Assembly: GCF_000247815.1 (NCBI RefSeq)
Contig: NC_021672.1
Span: 69,848,926 to 69,912,925, forward strand
Length of the DNA stretch: 64,000 nucleotides
Direction: 5' to 3'
Source: Ficedula albicollis
Lineage: Eukaryota; Chordata; Aves; Passeriformes; Muscicapidae
Shown in pieces: positions 1 to 11,100 of this stretch. The notes beneath the pieces were generated by a model, which worked only from the letters and a program-made list of their open reading frames with translations, was not told the DNA's origin and searched no databases. Made by a program: the position numbers and the translations under genes. The first letter of the stretch is position 1, and every line of letters starts with the position of its first letter.

Positions 1-3000
1 GCATTTTCTTATAACAAAGCTTCTGACTTTTCATTTCAAACAGCCTTTTTAAAAATTGCACTTACATTTAAAAGAAAAAAGATTTAAAAGCGTTAAGAGA
101 ATCAAAGCACCTCAATTCAGCCAAAACTCTACTGGCTGCTCCAAAATAAACTGTTGTTCATTTTGCTGAAAAACTTGTAAAAGCCACCTGCAGCCCTGCC
201 ACCATGCTGTTTTATTCACTTTGCCTTTCCAGCCAGAAAGCCCTTTTATTTCAACAGCCCTGTCCATCAGTGCAGCACCTGAGCAGTGGCAGAGGGCTAA
301 TAATATCCCTGGCAAGAACGAGAATGCTGAACTGGGAGGCCAAGCTTTGACAGCAGTGGTAAAATCAGAATTGATTCTCAAATATTTTGTTTTTGAGATG
401 ACATATGGTTCCATTTTTGTGCCTCCACACGAGTGAGTCAATTGATTTGGGATCTGAAATCCTTGTAGCACATTTTCTCACTTTTGAGAAGCGTCTTGGT
501 TCATCTGTATTGGCTGGTTTGCTCATTTCCTAATGGGTCTCCCTAGATCTGATACAGCATTTGAAGCTGTTTGGTACACATGTGAAGGAAGGGGAACAAA
601 TGGAGGGAAGGGCCCACTGTGCATTGCTAACAGTCACACATTTCCAAAAAGCTGTGCTTAGGAGATCCCTAATTCACTTAACCTCTTTCATCTCATCCTG
701 CAGTATGAGACGCTGAAAGGGAAAGAAAAGATTGCAGGCAGCTCTGCTGCATTTGCACATCAAAACACACGCCTCAACCTGGTGCAGAGCAGCAGACAGA
801 TACAATAAACACACATGTGAGAGATGGAATAAACAGCTTTTGATTGGGCAAGAAGAGCTTTCTTCCTGGTTGTGTAGTGATCGTGTAAAAAAACCTCAGA
901 AAACTCAAACTGTTTCAGGAAGCTATGCACACTGGGGCCAGGATTTACTTCTGCTCTGCACCAGGCCACAGGCAGGATTTATCTCCCTTTTCCCCCTGGT
1001 AATTAGCACTACAGCACAAGGCAGACAGTCGTGCCTCAGACAACAATGACCTGCACACCAAAAGAGCCTGTTCTGCCAAATGCTCAGGCACCAAAAGATG
1101 AGATGCATTTTATCAGACTCCAGAACCCCATTCCCTTTTCCTTTAACTGAGACCTGTCTATCTAAAAAGCCAAGACACAAGTCCAACATCTGTATTTTAG
1201 GAAAATATAACACCCTTCCCTCTACAGCTGCTGACCTGCTCCTCCAGCCATCTCCCCACCTTCCCTTCTACCTGTGCCTCTAACCCCATCTCTGGTGCAA
1301 ATCCCTGATTTCTCAGCCTGCCCTTCTCTGCTTGTCTTCATTTTGCACTGTCTTTCGCTTTTCCTTTCTTAACACACACACACCCACCTCCTTTTCCTTC
1401 CTAACATCCCCCTATAATTTCCTCCCATCTCCTTTCTCTCTCTCACAAGGCTGACACATCTTAACACCCTCCCTGTGTCTTTCCAAACATTTGAAAAGCT
1501 GTAGTCAGGTATTAGATTCCTTATCAGGTCAAAAGAAAATATTAGGGAGGTCAGTGGACGGATGCAATGATTATGGTTCAGTGTGGACAAGAATTACATC
1601 AGTCTTTTGGTCCCAGATGGGATTTAAATTGTTTGTAAAATGCATCATCATTGATTTTCCACTTCCTCCCCTTGTGATATCTCATCAGGGCTAAGGTAAG
1701 AGAGCTTGGGTATCTTACCTCTGCATTTCTTATCTCAATGCAGTTGCTTTCTCTTACACATGAAGTCAGTTATGAATATCCAGAGTTTGTGCAGTTAGAT
1801 ATTGCCCTCTACTATTTTTATTGATAAGTTACTGATACTCTCAACTGTGACAGCACTGGATGCTTTGCAGTTTTTTTACTGTGCTTTTTTACAAGTGACC
1901 CAAGTCTGGCACAGACCCCAATCACCACAGCATCTAGACATCATTAACAACTTAGCTTAATTACATCCTAATTTCTTTACAAAGAGCCTATGAGCAAGAC
2001 TTCAATTAATTTTAACTATATATAAGTTTAATGTGTCTCTATCGTTCCATTAAGATGATCTGGGACAAGACAAAGATAAACATAGATGTTAACATTCTAT
2101 AAAGTATGAGATTTTTAATTAATTTTAACAAAAAAATTAATTATCAAGTTATTTATAAAGCTCATAAAATTCATTTTCTATTCACAGAATGTACTATCTG
2201 TACATTTGGGATAGGTTTGTTCTGTCTCTCAAACAAAACAGGGATTCTCAACCCCTTTTGATCTAATCTGTTTTTACCATGGCGCATAATCAGCAATTCT
2301 TATTAAAAAGAGCTTTGGAACCCTCAAATCAAAAACCCATCTAAGTGCAAAGTCCTATTAATGTTTTCAGTGAACATTTTTATTACCATGTGCAGAGCAA
2401 AATAAGGTTTAGCTGAGGCAGGAGCCTGTTTGACTGAACTGAAAACTCGTCTTGCTGGGAGTAGCAGCAGGAAATACGCCATGCCCTTAAAATGGAGCTC
2501 CTTTAAAGACCAACTCTGCTCTGGCCAAAACAAAGTCACTCTATTCCCAGGGCAGGGTTTGAAGCCCTGCAGGCACATCATTAGGTAGGCATTTTCAAGC
2601 CAAGAATTCCACATGATAAACCAGAAGATGTATCAGTCTGTGGAAGAGGATGCGCCCTGAGCCGAGACTTTGGATTCATTTATTTAGAGGGCGGCTCAGC
2701 TTCTGGAATTGCCAGGTCAGGCTTTGCTGGCCATTAAAGCTGCCCTGTTTGCTGGCTGTTAATTTTAAACATGACTGCATATGCAGCCAGGAGCCTCCCA
2801 CGTGCCACTGTTGAGCCAGCAGCCAGGTTTGCTGGCCACAGAGCTGTCACCTGCAGGGATGCTCAGAGCCTGGAGTGGCAGCCCACCCAGGGACAGCCAT
2901 TCCCCCCGTTTAGGGCAGAGTCTGACTGCACCCACCTGCAAATACATTTATGGGGACATTTCTCAAGCTGTGGGCACGTTTTTTAGTCCATCCCCTGCCC

Positions 3001-4132
3001 CCACTGATGATTCTGGAAAAGCCTAAAGGATTTGCTGCAGAGGAGCCAGACTCTTCTCTCTGGCACATGGCAAACACAACTGTACTTTTGGGCTTGGTGC
3101 ACTGAGCAGCCCCAACCCTGAACCTCCTTTAATCCTCCCCAGACAGGCTCTGGGGTCAGAGGCTGGGTGCAGCCATGCCAGCTGCCATCCCTACAATCAG
3201 GGCCATTAGCAGGTTGCTAGGGAAGTTTCCTCTCCCTGGAGAAGGTGTCAGGGCACCACGCAGGGGAGACAGGAAATTAAAGAGGAGGAAGGGAAAATGC
3301 AGATGACTAGTAGAAAAACACTGTCTGTTGAAACTCCCCCCCAGAGCATCATTTCCTTGGCCAGAGCAGATCACACACTTTGTAGGCAGGGCTGTGTATT
3401 TTGTCTCCAGAGAGATGCTCCCCTTGGCATGACTAATACAACAAGCAAACCCAGCATAGCAGAAATGTCACCAAAGCCTCTCCCACACAGGACCTGCGAT
3501 TACCATAAGTGAGTATTCTTAACCTGCTGCACCTTTAATGGATAGCTAAGGAAAGATGGGAAAGAGGAGAGAATTATGCTGAATTTTAGCATCTTCCTGA
3601 CTCTTGGTAAAAAGCTTCTGGAAAAAAAATAAATTAGAAGCACCAGGCAAGTTCAATTCCCTTTCTACTACTGATTCCCAGCTTCCAAGCACTGGAAAGA
3701 AACAGCAAATCCCTGAAAAACCATATCTCCTGATTGGGAAGAGAGTGCAAACAAGACTGAGGGAGAGGTTTAGTTCCCAGCCCACACTGACTGGTGTACC
3801 AGTGGGGAGAAGCAGCTGGGAAAAGAGACTGGGAATGAAAAGTCTTTAAATGGTTTTTGTTCCTCTAGAGTCACAGAGGGTGAGAATCCATAGTCTAGGT
3901 AAATCTGGATGTAAAACGAGCAGGGACCTAGCTGGAATCAGTTTAGTGATATAAAGACACATAGTCTTAATTAAGGGAATTGTGATTTGCCAATGAAATC
4001 CCAGCAGGGCGTCTGTCTGCCTGATCAAAGACTCGACTTTCTGATGGAATCTTGAGTGCATGAGCCATGAAATTACTTTTTGAAAAGGGAACATGCAGCA
4101 CAAAGAGGCAGAGTGAGAGAGGAGGAGGTAGA
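1..4132. other. Unique non-coding DNA, nothing recognised
   Basis: I see no recognisable gene, RNA gene or interspersed repeat here. Open frames are all short, overlap on both strands and lack recognisable motifs. There is a short AC run near 1371-1383 and a perfect AT-rich inverted repeat (10-bp arms at 2117-2126 and 2133-2142), which is unremarkable in AT-rich DNA. The part from about 2640 to 3260 is somewhat more GC-rich than its surroundings but shows no CpG clustering that would suggest a promoter. Confidence 0.5.
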
Positions 4133-4154
4133 GGGAAGAAGGGGAGGGATGGGG
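4133..4154 (+). other. G-quadruplex motif
   Basis: The plus strand reads GGG-AAGAA-GGGG-A-GGG-AT-GGGG, four runs of three or more guanines with loops of 5, 1 and 2 bases. This meets the usual G3+N1-7 definition of an intramolecular quadruplex. It sits in a purine-rich stretch (about 4105-4160). No promoter or gene is visible nearby, so a regulatory role is not supported. Confidence 0.55.
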
Positions 4155-4960
4155 AGCAGATTGGAGCTCCAAGGGATGCTACTGGGAGCCTCCATTCCCT
4201 CCCTCCAAACAAAGCTGGAGAAGGGCAGGCTGGGGAAAAAATTATGCCAAACTGCCAGCAGAGTCAGCACCTAAAATCATTACCCAGCCCACTGAATAAA
4301 GACACATTCCTAACTTTCTTTTCTTTTGTGTTTGGGGATTTTGTTGGAGGCTCTTTTGTGGGCTTTTTTGGTTTATTTGGGATTTTTTTTTTTGCAGCAA
4401 CACACAACACATTTCCCTCCATTTTCTTGCAGAAGAATGAAACAATAAGAATATCTGCTCCAAAAGATATCAAGATTTTCAGTAAACATGGTAAGAGTTT
4501 TGGATCAAGTCCCATAGTAGGCAAACCCTGCATGCTCTGGAATTATAGTGCTGTGGAGCCCTGAAACACTGAAAGCTCCATAAATCAAGACACAAAGTTG
4601 ACAGAAGAAGCACAATCTACCAGCTTCATTTATCATGTCTGTACCACATAAGCATTCCCACAGCAGTCAATAAACTTTACAAATCCCATCTCCTCACGTA
4701 GCAGACTGTCCAAAGGTACATGGAATTAACCCAGAAAAGCCTCACCTCTGTTTATGAAAGCCTAGCATGACATCCAGGGGACATGACATTTCCAAACATC
4801 TTACACAGGTCTTCTCTGATATTTAAATGTTCTCTTATCACCAGACTAAAACCCAATGTGGTGATTACAGAAACTATTATGTCAGAAAAAGCCAACTGTC
4901 ACCTTGTTGTGCCATCTTCCTCACAAATGTCTGAAGCAAGGGCTTCAAAGGCACCCATAT
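4155..4960. other. Unique non-coding DNA, nothing recognised
   Basis: No gene or repeat is recognised. There is a T- and G-rich stretch around 4315-4395 ending in a run of T. A plus-strand open frame of about 165 codons crosses this block, but it contains runs of F and G from the low-complexity DNA and no domain that I recognise, so I treat it as chance. Confidence 0.45.
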
Positions 4961-5010
4961 TGCACCTGCTGGGTGCAAGGGCTCTTGCACCTGCTGGGTG
5001 CAAGGGCTCT
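4961..5010. repeat. 25-bp tandem duplication (2 copies)
   Basis: A 25-bp unit built around CACCTGCTGGGTGCAAGGGC occurs twice in direct succession, at 4961-4985 and 4986-5010, with no difference seen. This is the shortest of the window's directly abutting duplications and could be simple replication slippage. Confidence 0.8.
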
Positions 5011-6772
5011 GTTTAAGGGAAGAATAGTCTCAAGCAAACATCCTGGGCTGTATCACTGGTCAGGCAACAGCATGAACCTAATAAATCTCAATTGGTATAC
5101 TGATGCCATGCCAGGACCTAAAGCAAAAGAGAAAATAAGCAATCAAGCCCTGTGAATTTCTAGCTGTGTTCAAAATACCTAGAAGAAAGCAATGGACTTG
5201 GTAAAACAGAAATAATAAAATAAAGATTAAAGCAGTGAGAGAAAACACTCCATTTTTGAGCGTCTCCTACCATTTGTGGAGCAAAAAGTCTGTGGGTTTC
5301 TGGAAAGTGGCTGCACAGCACAGAGAGCAGCTCTGATCCTTGCCTGGTGGAAGGAACATGGTGCCTCCACTGCTCCCCACCGTTCACTTGGGTTCTCTTA
5401 GGGATGCTGTTAGATCCACAAGGAAAAAAAAATCTCAGCATCATTGCCTGAGTCAGCTCTAAAGCTCTGCTTCAGAACTGTGAGCCCTCAAGAAAAGCTG
5501 CAGGTTGAACAAATAAATAAGTGGATCAGAGAATTCAAACATTTGCTTTAATTACCCTATTCAGACGTGGGTGTCTCCATGCCCCACTCAAAGCATCAGT
5601 CAAGCTACTGGTCATGGGTGCTTTGCTTGCAGTGATGGAAGAACTTTTGAAATTTGCACTGATGAAAGAAATATTTTCCTTGCTGCTTTTTGCCCCACAA
5701 CACCTGCTGTCACCAGGCCCTACCCTGCACAGCTTCACCTGTGGGGGATCAAAGAGCCTCCACCCCAGCTGTGGCTACCAGCTCCCTTTCACTCAACCAG
5801 CTTTTCTCATTTCTCCATCTTTTCAGAGCCCAGGGAAATGCATTTTCTCTCTTGCCACTCTTACTGTGTGCCAGCTGTTCCTGTACTTGAAATTTTTGAA
5901 GAGCAAGTTTATATAAGAAATACAGCTCAAAGTATAAAGGAAGGTGTTTTCCAGGAGCATATAACAAAAAAACCATGTTGGTTCTAAGGAAGATTGAGCT
6001 ATTTCACATATGTGCCTTCTTCAAAACACTTTCTTCTCACTATTAGATCAAGCTTCAGAGCAGAGCAGCAGTTTACAAGCTTGGGTTTTCCAAGCAGGTT
6101 CTGTGCTGTGCTTGAGGGGCTAATTAGAAGCATCAAAATAAACTATTAATTTGTGCATCCTCAGTCATAAACTGCTGGCTCTGCTCTTCATCCCCAAACA
6201 TGCTTAACACCTAGGGGAAAATATCCCAACATAATTCCACCGAGTTCTCAGTTACTCACACTTCATTTTCTGAGCCAAAGAGCAGCAAGCGGCCACTCAG
6301 GGTCAGGAGGAGATCTCAGCTTCCAGTTGCCTTGACAAACAGAATTTCTTGTGCCTGGGACTTCATGTTTTCTCAAGGTTTCTGTCTCAGGAGTGCCCAG
6401 CACCAGCTGTCGAGCCACCACCTACATCTGTGTGTGTGTATATATGGTAATTGCACACATATGGCTAATGCTAAATATGAACATGTCAATGCTAAAATAT
6501 GAACACCACATAGTCTTTGAAAGTTTCTTTGGAAGGTTTCCTTTAGGATACTCTTCTGTATTTCCTTGAAAAACACTATAATGCCACACCAAGTGCCTTT
6601 TCTCACTACAGGACCAGATCAGGAGGAGGAGGATGGTTTTCTAGTCATGGCAAAATATGAATACCAAGGAAAGGAGAGTCCTGCTTCTGGACTTCAGCCC
6701 TCCACCCAGGAAAGTGCACATCCCTCCTTCTTTCCTTCCCTCCATCCCATAATATGAGTCTTATCACCTTTT
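5011..6772. other. Unique non-coding DNA, nothing recognised
   Basis: No gene or interspersed repeat is recognised. Several open frames of 70-140 codons overlap in different frames around 5520-5990, which is typical of chance openness. A short GT/TA run lies near 6429-6446. Confidence 0.45.
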
Positions 6773-6980
6773 CAGATGCTACAGCTACATCAGACCAAAT
6801 GAAAACAACAGGGGTGAGTGAAGTGCTCCTGCCCTTCACCGACCATGTTTTTTTCTGCTCTCCTCGTGATGTATTTCTCAGATGCTACAGCTACATCAGA
6901 CCAAATGAAAACAACAGGGGTGAGGTGCTCCTGCCCTTCACAGACCATGTTTTTTTCTGCTCTCCTCGTGATGTATTTCT
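6773..6980. repeat. Tandem duplication of about 106 bp (2 copies)
   Basis: Copy 1 is 6773-6878 and copy 2 starts at 6879 and ends near 6980. Each begins with CAGATGCTACAGCTACATC, and they abut without a spacer. Copy 2 lacks 4 bp that copy 1 has after GGGTGAG, and there is one substitution (CACCGACC versus CACAGACC). Repeated peptide stretches in the open frames here only reflect this duplication. The pattern is equally consistent with a recent real duplication and with two alleles placed end to end by an assembler. Confidence 0.9.
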
Positions 6981-9041
6981 CAGCCCTTCTGCTTTCTCAG
7001 AAGAACTCGATGAGCTTGGACAGCAATTTCTCATTTTAAGAATGAGAGTTGCTTGTAGAGAAGATGTGATCAATAGTCACTCCCTGTGTGCAGGTTCTAG
7101 TTCCCTTGCAGTTCATCCTTGTTTTGCTCATCAAGAGATTCCCCCTCCTCTCTTCCTTATGTAATGAAAAAGTCCTAATCCTTCCCTCCCCACAAACACT
7201 CTGCTTAAAATCAGTGCTCATTGTAGTTGGTCCCGAGATCTCAAAGGGCATTAATTGCTTTGGGCTTCACCTCCGAGCTGTTGAATACTGATAATAACTG
7301 GTTTGCCTGGGCTTAGTGCCTAAATAGCTGATAATTACAGCCCAAGAACAGCAAGGAGCATGCTGTCTTTCCACCACAGCCGTCTGTCTCTCTGATTTGC
7401 TAGGCATCTGTCCACCTGTCTCTAGGCAATTGTTCCTATTTCTACTTGACTTTCTTCTCCATCTCTGTCATTTATTTCGTTTTTCAGTCTCTCTTTTTTG
7501 TGGGATTTTTTTTCCCCCCAGAATTCTGACATCTTTGATCTCTTGTCAACAAAGAACACAGCTGCACATTCAGAAATCCAAGCATTTTATCACCCCCAGA
7601 ATCAGGGGTGATGTGCTCGCTCAGGATGTGTCAGGTGAAACGTCAGAAACAATTAGAGAAGGAGAGAGACTTTCCAGCCCCCAGGGGATCCATCCTGTCT
7701 GCATTCTGCACTTCACCTCCTGACTCTGCAGGAGTCAGAGCACCGAGCTCCTGCAGCACCCATCCAGAGAAAGTGGGAAGAGATACAAACATGCAGGGAA
7801 GAGGTTAAAGGTTTGGGAGGACAAAGGGAGGGATAAAACCAGTTGTATCCTCATCTACCTTCCTCTTTAGCTGTGACAAGATGCAGCCATCCCTGTGCAT
7901 CTGAGACAAATGTGCCCCCAGCAGAGACAGTTCCCATATAACCTCACTGTGTTATTGTGACCATCTGCTCCCCCATCCTTGCCAGACTCCCATGGAACAA
8001 GAGGATCACCGTGCTGACCAGGGGGTCAGGCACTGAAATAGAAGCACAGTGTTACAAGCCAGAAGGGTGATGCAAAAATTTGGGTCATGCTGTAGCTCAG
8101 TGCACTGGAAACACAGAAGGATAAAAAGAGCACAGAAGCCTATTGGTAATGTGGGCCAAAGCCCAGGGTTGGCATATTGGTTTGCAGACCATGGTGGGAA
8201 CATGTGGAGCCTCTGATGTCTCCAGAGCCTGCTGGGTACAGCAGAGAGAAGCAAGGGTTGCCGTGCCTGCCACTCTGTCACACCACCTGAAGAGTCCCAG
8301 CCCAGCTGGGACTGCTGGGATGTGTTATTTGTACCACCCAGAGCTCCCCTGCTAGGACTGCCACCTGCTGAGCACTTTCCTGGCAATGGAGCTTACAGAA
8401 CCTTTCCTCCTCACCTGCTTGTCTGAACAGTGTAGATGGGCAGCAAAGGAGCCCTGCACACTTCTGTACACATCTTCCCACAACTCTGAAAAAGTTGTCT
8501 CTGAATCCTCTGTGAAAGTTTAGGTCTGAACTCCCCTCCTGCCCTTGCCTGCATCTCTCATGCACAGACTCGAGGCAGGCAGCTGTTGGGTCCTGGAAGG
8601 AGCAGTCTATCTCTGCCCTGAGAAATTATTTCACTCAGCTCCTCTCTTGCCTCTGTCAGCTGTACTAAATGGTTTTCCTGCACCCTCTTCTTCCCTCTCT
8701 TTTCCTCCATAAAACTGATCCAGCAAATTTTTTCCCTCCTGACAAACAGCACCATTGCCTCTTGTGTTGTGCACCCTGCCAGATGGCAGGGGGAAACAAC
8801 TATCTGCACAAGGAAGCATTCTGGCTCTCTGTGCACAGGAAACAGCCAAAAGGAAAAGGAAAAACACTTGCAGATGATGTGCCTCCTGACACAGACTGAC
8901 ACAAATCCAGGAGACTGCTGGTTAAGCCTCTTGCACTTGTCCTTCATTTCATTTTTTCCTGTGCTTTGATCTGTGGGAATAGATGACTGCCAGACAACAC
9001 AGGCTGGAGAGAAATAAAGGTCCAAACTCTTACAGATGCTG
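6981..9041. other. Unique non-coding DNA, nothing recognised
   Basis: No gene or interspersed repeat is recognised. AT-rich stretches with GATAA-like words occur around 7285-7340 but nothing can be concluded from them. A minus-strand open frame of 155 codons at 8558-9025 has no motif that I recognise, and it is overlapped by others on both strands. Confidence 0.45.
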
Positions 9042-9153
9042 ACCTAGTGTTAGAGCTCCATGTCTTAGCTGCTGTTTTCAAGCCCATGGCTGTTTTAACC
9101 TAGTGTTAGAGCTCCATGTCTTGGCTGCTGTTTTCAAGCCCATGGCTGTTTTT
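9042..9153. repeat. 56-bp tandem duplication (2 copies)
   Basis: Copy 1 (9042-9097) and copy 2 (9098-9153) both start ACCTAGTGTTAGAGCTCC and abut directly. I see one internal transition (TCTTAGCT versus TCTTGGCT) plus differences at the extreme ends. No feature is disrupted. Confidence 0.9.
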
Positions 9154-10430
9154 TAAAAAATGGATGGGAAAGAGAAAGCCCTTCCCACTCCAGCTTGGCA
9201 GGCTTTCTCTAGAAGTCATGCACCCCTGTCCAGAGGGATGGAGGTTGCATTTGCCTGGAAAATTGTTCCAAAGCCACGGACAGTAATTCCTTGTTTGTTA
9301 ACTTCAATCAGGATATTTGAGAGATGTTTAGTCATGTTCTTGTCACAACACTGTGGTTCTTTACTGAGGCTGTGATGACATGGATCATGTCTTCTAAGTC
9401 TTCAGGGAAAACAGCCCCAGAGCCACCTGTATCTTCATCCAACCTGACCCTAAAGACTTCACCTCAGATTCAGACCTGAATCTGTACCTTGAGGGAACAT
9501 GGATTTAACCTGATGCTGACAAATGCATATACAGCAACATTACTGTTGTGGCCTAAGGCACCTCAATTATATCCTCCACTGTCCTGGTTGAACCAGCTCT
9601 CAGTCAGCATATGGAAAATATTCTGTATTTGAAAACCACCCTTGAAATATGTGTGGTGTGTGTGTTCAGATATGACTTTCCCCTGTTGTTACAGAAAGAA
9701 ATTCAGTTTGAAAGTCTCCTTCAGTTGACTCTGTACCTAGGAGGACAAGAACAGGTTGCTTGGCAAGTGCAGATCTCTGGATTCCTAGGCTGTCTGGAGA
9801 AGAAAACTGTCTGGTGCCTTAAAATTTTGAATGATTCAACCTTCAACAACAGTGAATGCAAAACAAAACGAGCCTGACGCCATTTCCTCCAGTGATGTGC
9901 CATGGCTTATTAGGAAGGGGCTATAAGCTGCTTTCCAGTGAACTTATTCTCAGACAGATAAGCTGACTAGTGGGAAATCAATCACTATGAATTTTGATAG
10001 CAGCGCCTGCTGAAGTAATTACTTCAAACATCAATAATGCTGCTTACCTGCCTGTGCAGTTTTCAGTCATGCTGAAGGTTAGATTAACACCACAGAGCTC
10101 CTGGGGACTTTTGTTTGTTTTGTTTATGTTTTCCCTATCTGTCTTCCATCTACTTCCTTAAATATTTTTCTTAAGCACTGATTTAATTGAAATATCACTT
10201 TGTCCATTCCTCTCTTTCTCTGTCTTCTCACCCAAGTAATCAAAACGAGTTTGCTCGTATCAGTGAAATTGTCTCTGCAATTCTGCCTGCACAGGAGCTG
10301 CTGCTGATCCCTCCTGGCAGAATTACTGAGCGTTCAAAGCTCACGTCACCTCTCTCCTCAGCTCTTTGTGCCTGTCTTTAAGTTAATATGCATTTAGAGA
10401 GAAGGTCAAAACCACTTTGGTACCAAATGC
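9154..10430. other. Unique non-coding DNA, nothing recognised
   Basis: No gene or repeat is recognised between the 56-bp duplication and the CR1 element. Confidence 0.45.
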
Positions 10431-11100
10431 TCTTAGAATCTTAGAATGGAATAGTTTAGGTTAAAAGACCTTTAGGATCATTGAGCCCAACTCAGGCTCA
10501 CCATTAAACCATGTCCTTAAGAGCCACCTTTACATAGCTCCAGGAATGGTGACTCCATCACTTCTAGGCAGCCTGTTCCAATGTCTGACAATTATTTTGA
10601 TGAAGACATTTTTCTTATAGCCAATCTAAAACCTTCCCTGGAACAAGTTGAGGCCTTTTCCTCTTGTCCCATCACTTGCTCCTTGGGAGAAGAGCCTGGG
10701 CTCTGTGTTCTTTCAGGCAGTGGCAGCAATAAGGTCTCCCATGACCCTCCTACCTTTGGCCTCAGCCCATTGATTCAGCCTGTCCAGATCTTTCTGCAAA
10801 GCCTTCCTACCCTCCAGGAGGTCAACACACCCATTCTTCTCGCTGTCACCTGACTGAGAGCACTCATCCTGATAACTGATTGTGATATTACACAGGGCTG
10901 GCCCCAGCTGAGCATCACTAGTGACCAGCCACCAGGAGGATGCAACACCATTCACCACAAGTCCCTAAGCCTGATCCAGACAGTTTTTATCCCTGGAAAA
11001 GTGCACCTGACCAAGCCATGAGCAGCCAGTTTCTCTGGAGAATGTTGTGGGAAGTGGTTGACTAAAGTCAATCCACAGCCTTTGCCTCATCCACTAATTG
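10431..11100 (-). mobile_element. CR1 LINE relic with reverse-transcriptase remnant
   Basis: This is the 3' part of a CR1 (chicken repeat 1) non-LTR retrotransposon inserted in minus orientation. At its left edge it has degenerate copies of the CR1 3'-terminal octamer (TTAGAATC, TTAGAATG) followed by the usual CR1 tail. Going right, it continues into the ORF2 reverse-transcriptase region. The minus-strand frame at 10713-10958 encodes [20 protein letters not shown] (10767-10826), a stretch very characteristic of CR1 polymerase, preceded by VNGVASSW and LGPALCN, which match the fingers/palm part. The catalytic FADD box expected between these blocks is not readable and the frame is broken, so the copy is dead. 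It is 5'-truncated, as most CR1 copies are. The right edge is approximate. Confidence 0.92.
10713..10958 (-). pseudogene. Fragment of CR1 ORF2 polymerase (inactive)
   Basis: This is an 81-codon remnant of the CR1 reverse transcriptase inside the minus-strand element. Residues 2-8 (VNGVASS) and 18-24 (QLGPALC) correspond to the block before the catalytic site. Residues 45-64 (VDLLEG...RLNQW) correspond to the block after it. The intervening region is shortened and scrambled, so the aspartate pair is missing. Full-length CR1 ORF2 is roughly ten times longer. No function is expected. The identification rests on recall of CR1 proteins rather than on a search. Confidence 0.85.

Noticed and set aside
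4067..4564. 165-codon plus-strand frame
   Set aside because: Purine-rich then T/G-rich DNA gives E/G/R-rich then F/G-rich peptide, which is low-complexity openness.
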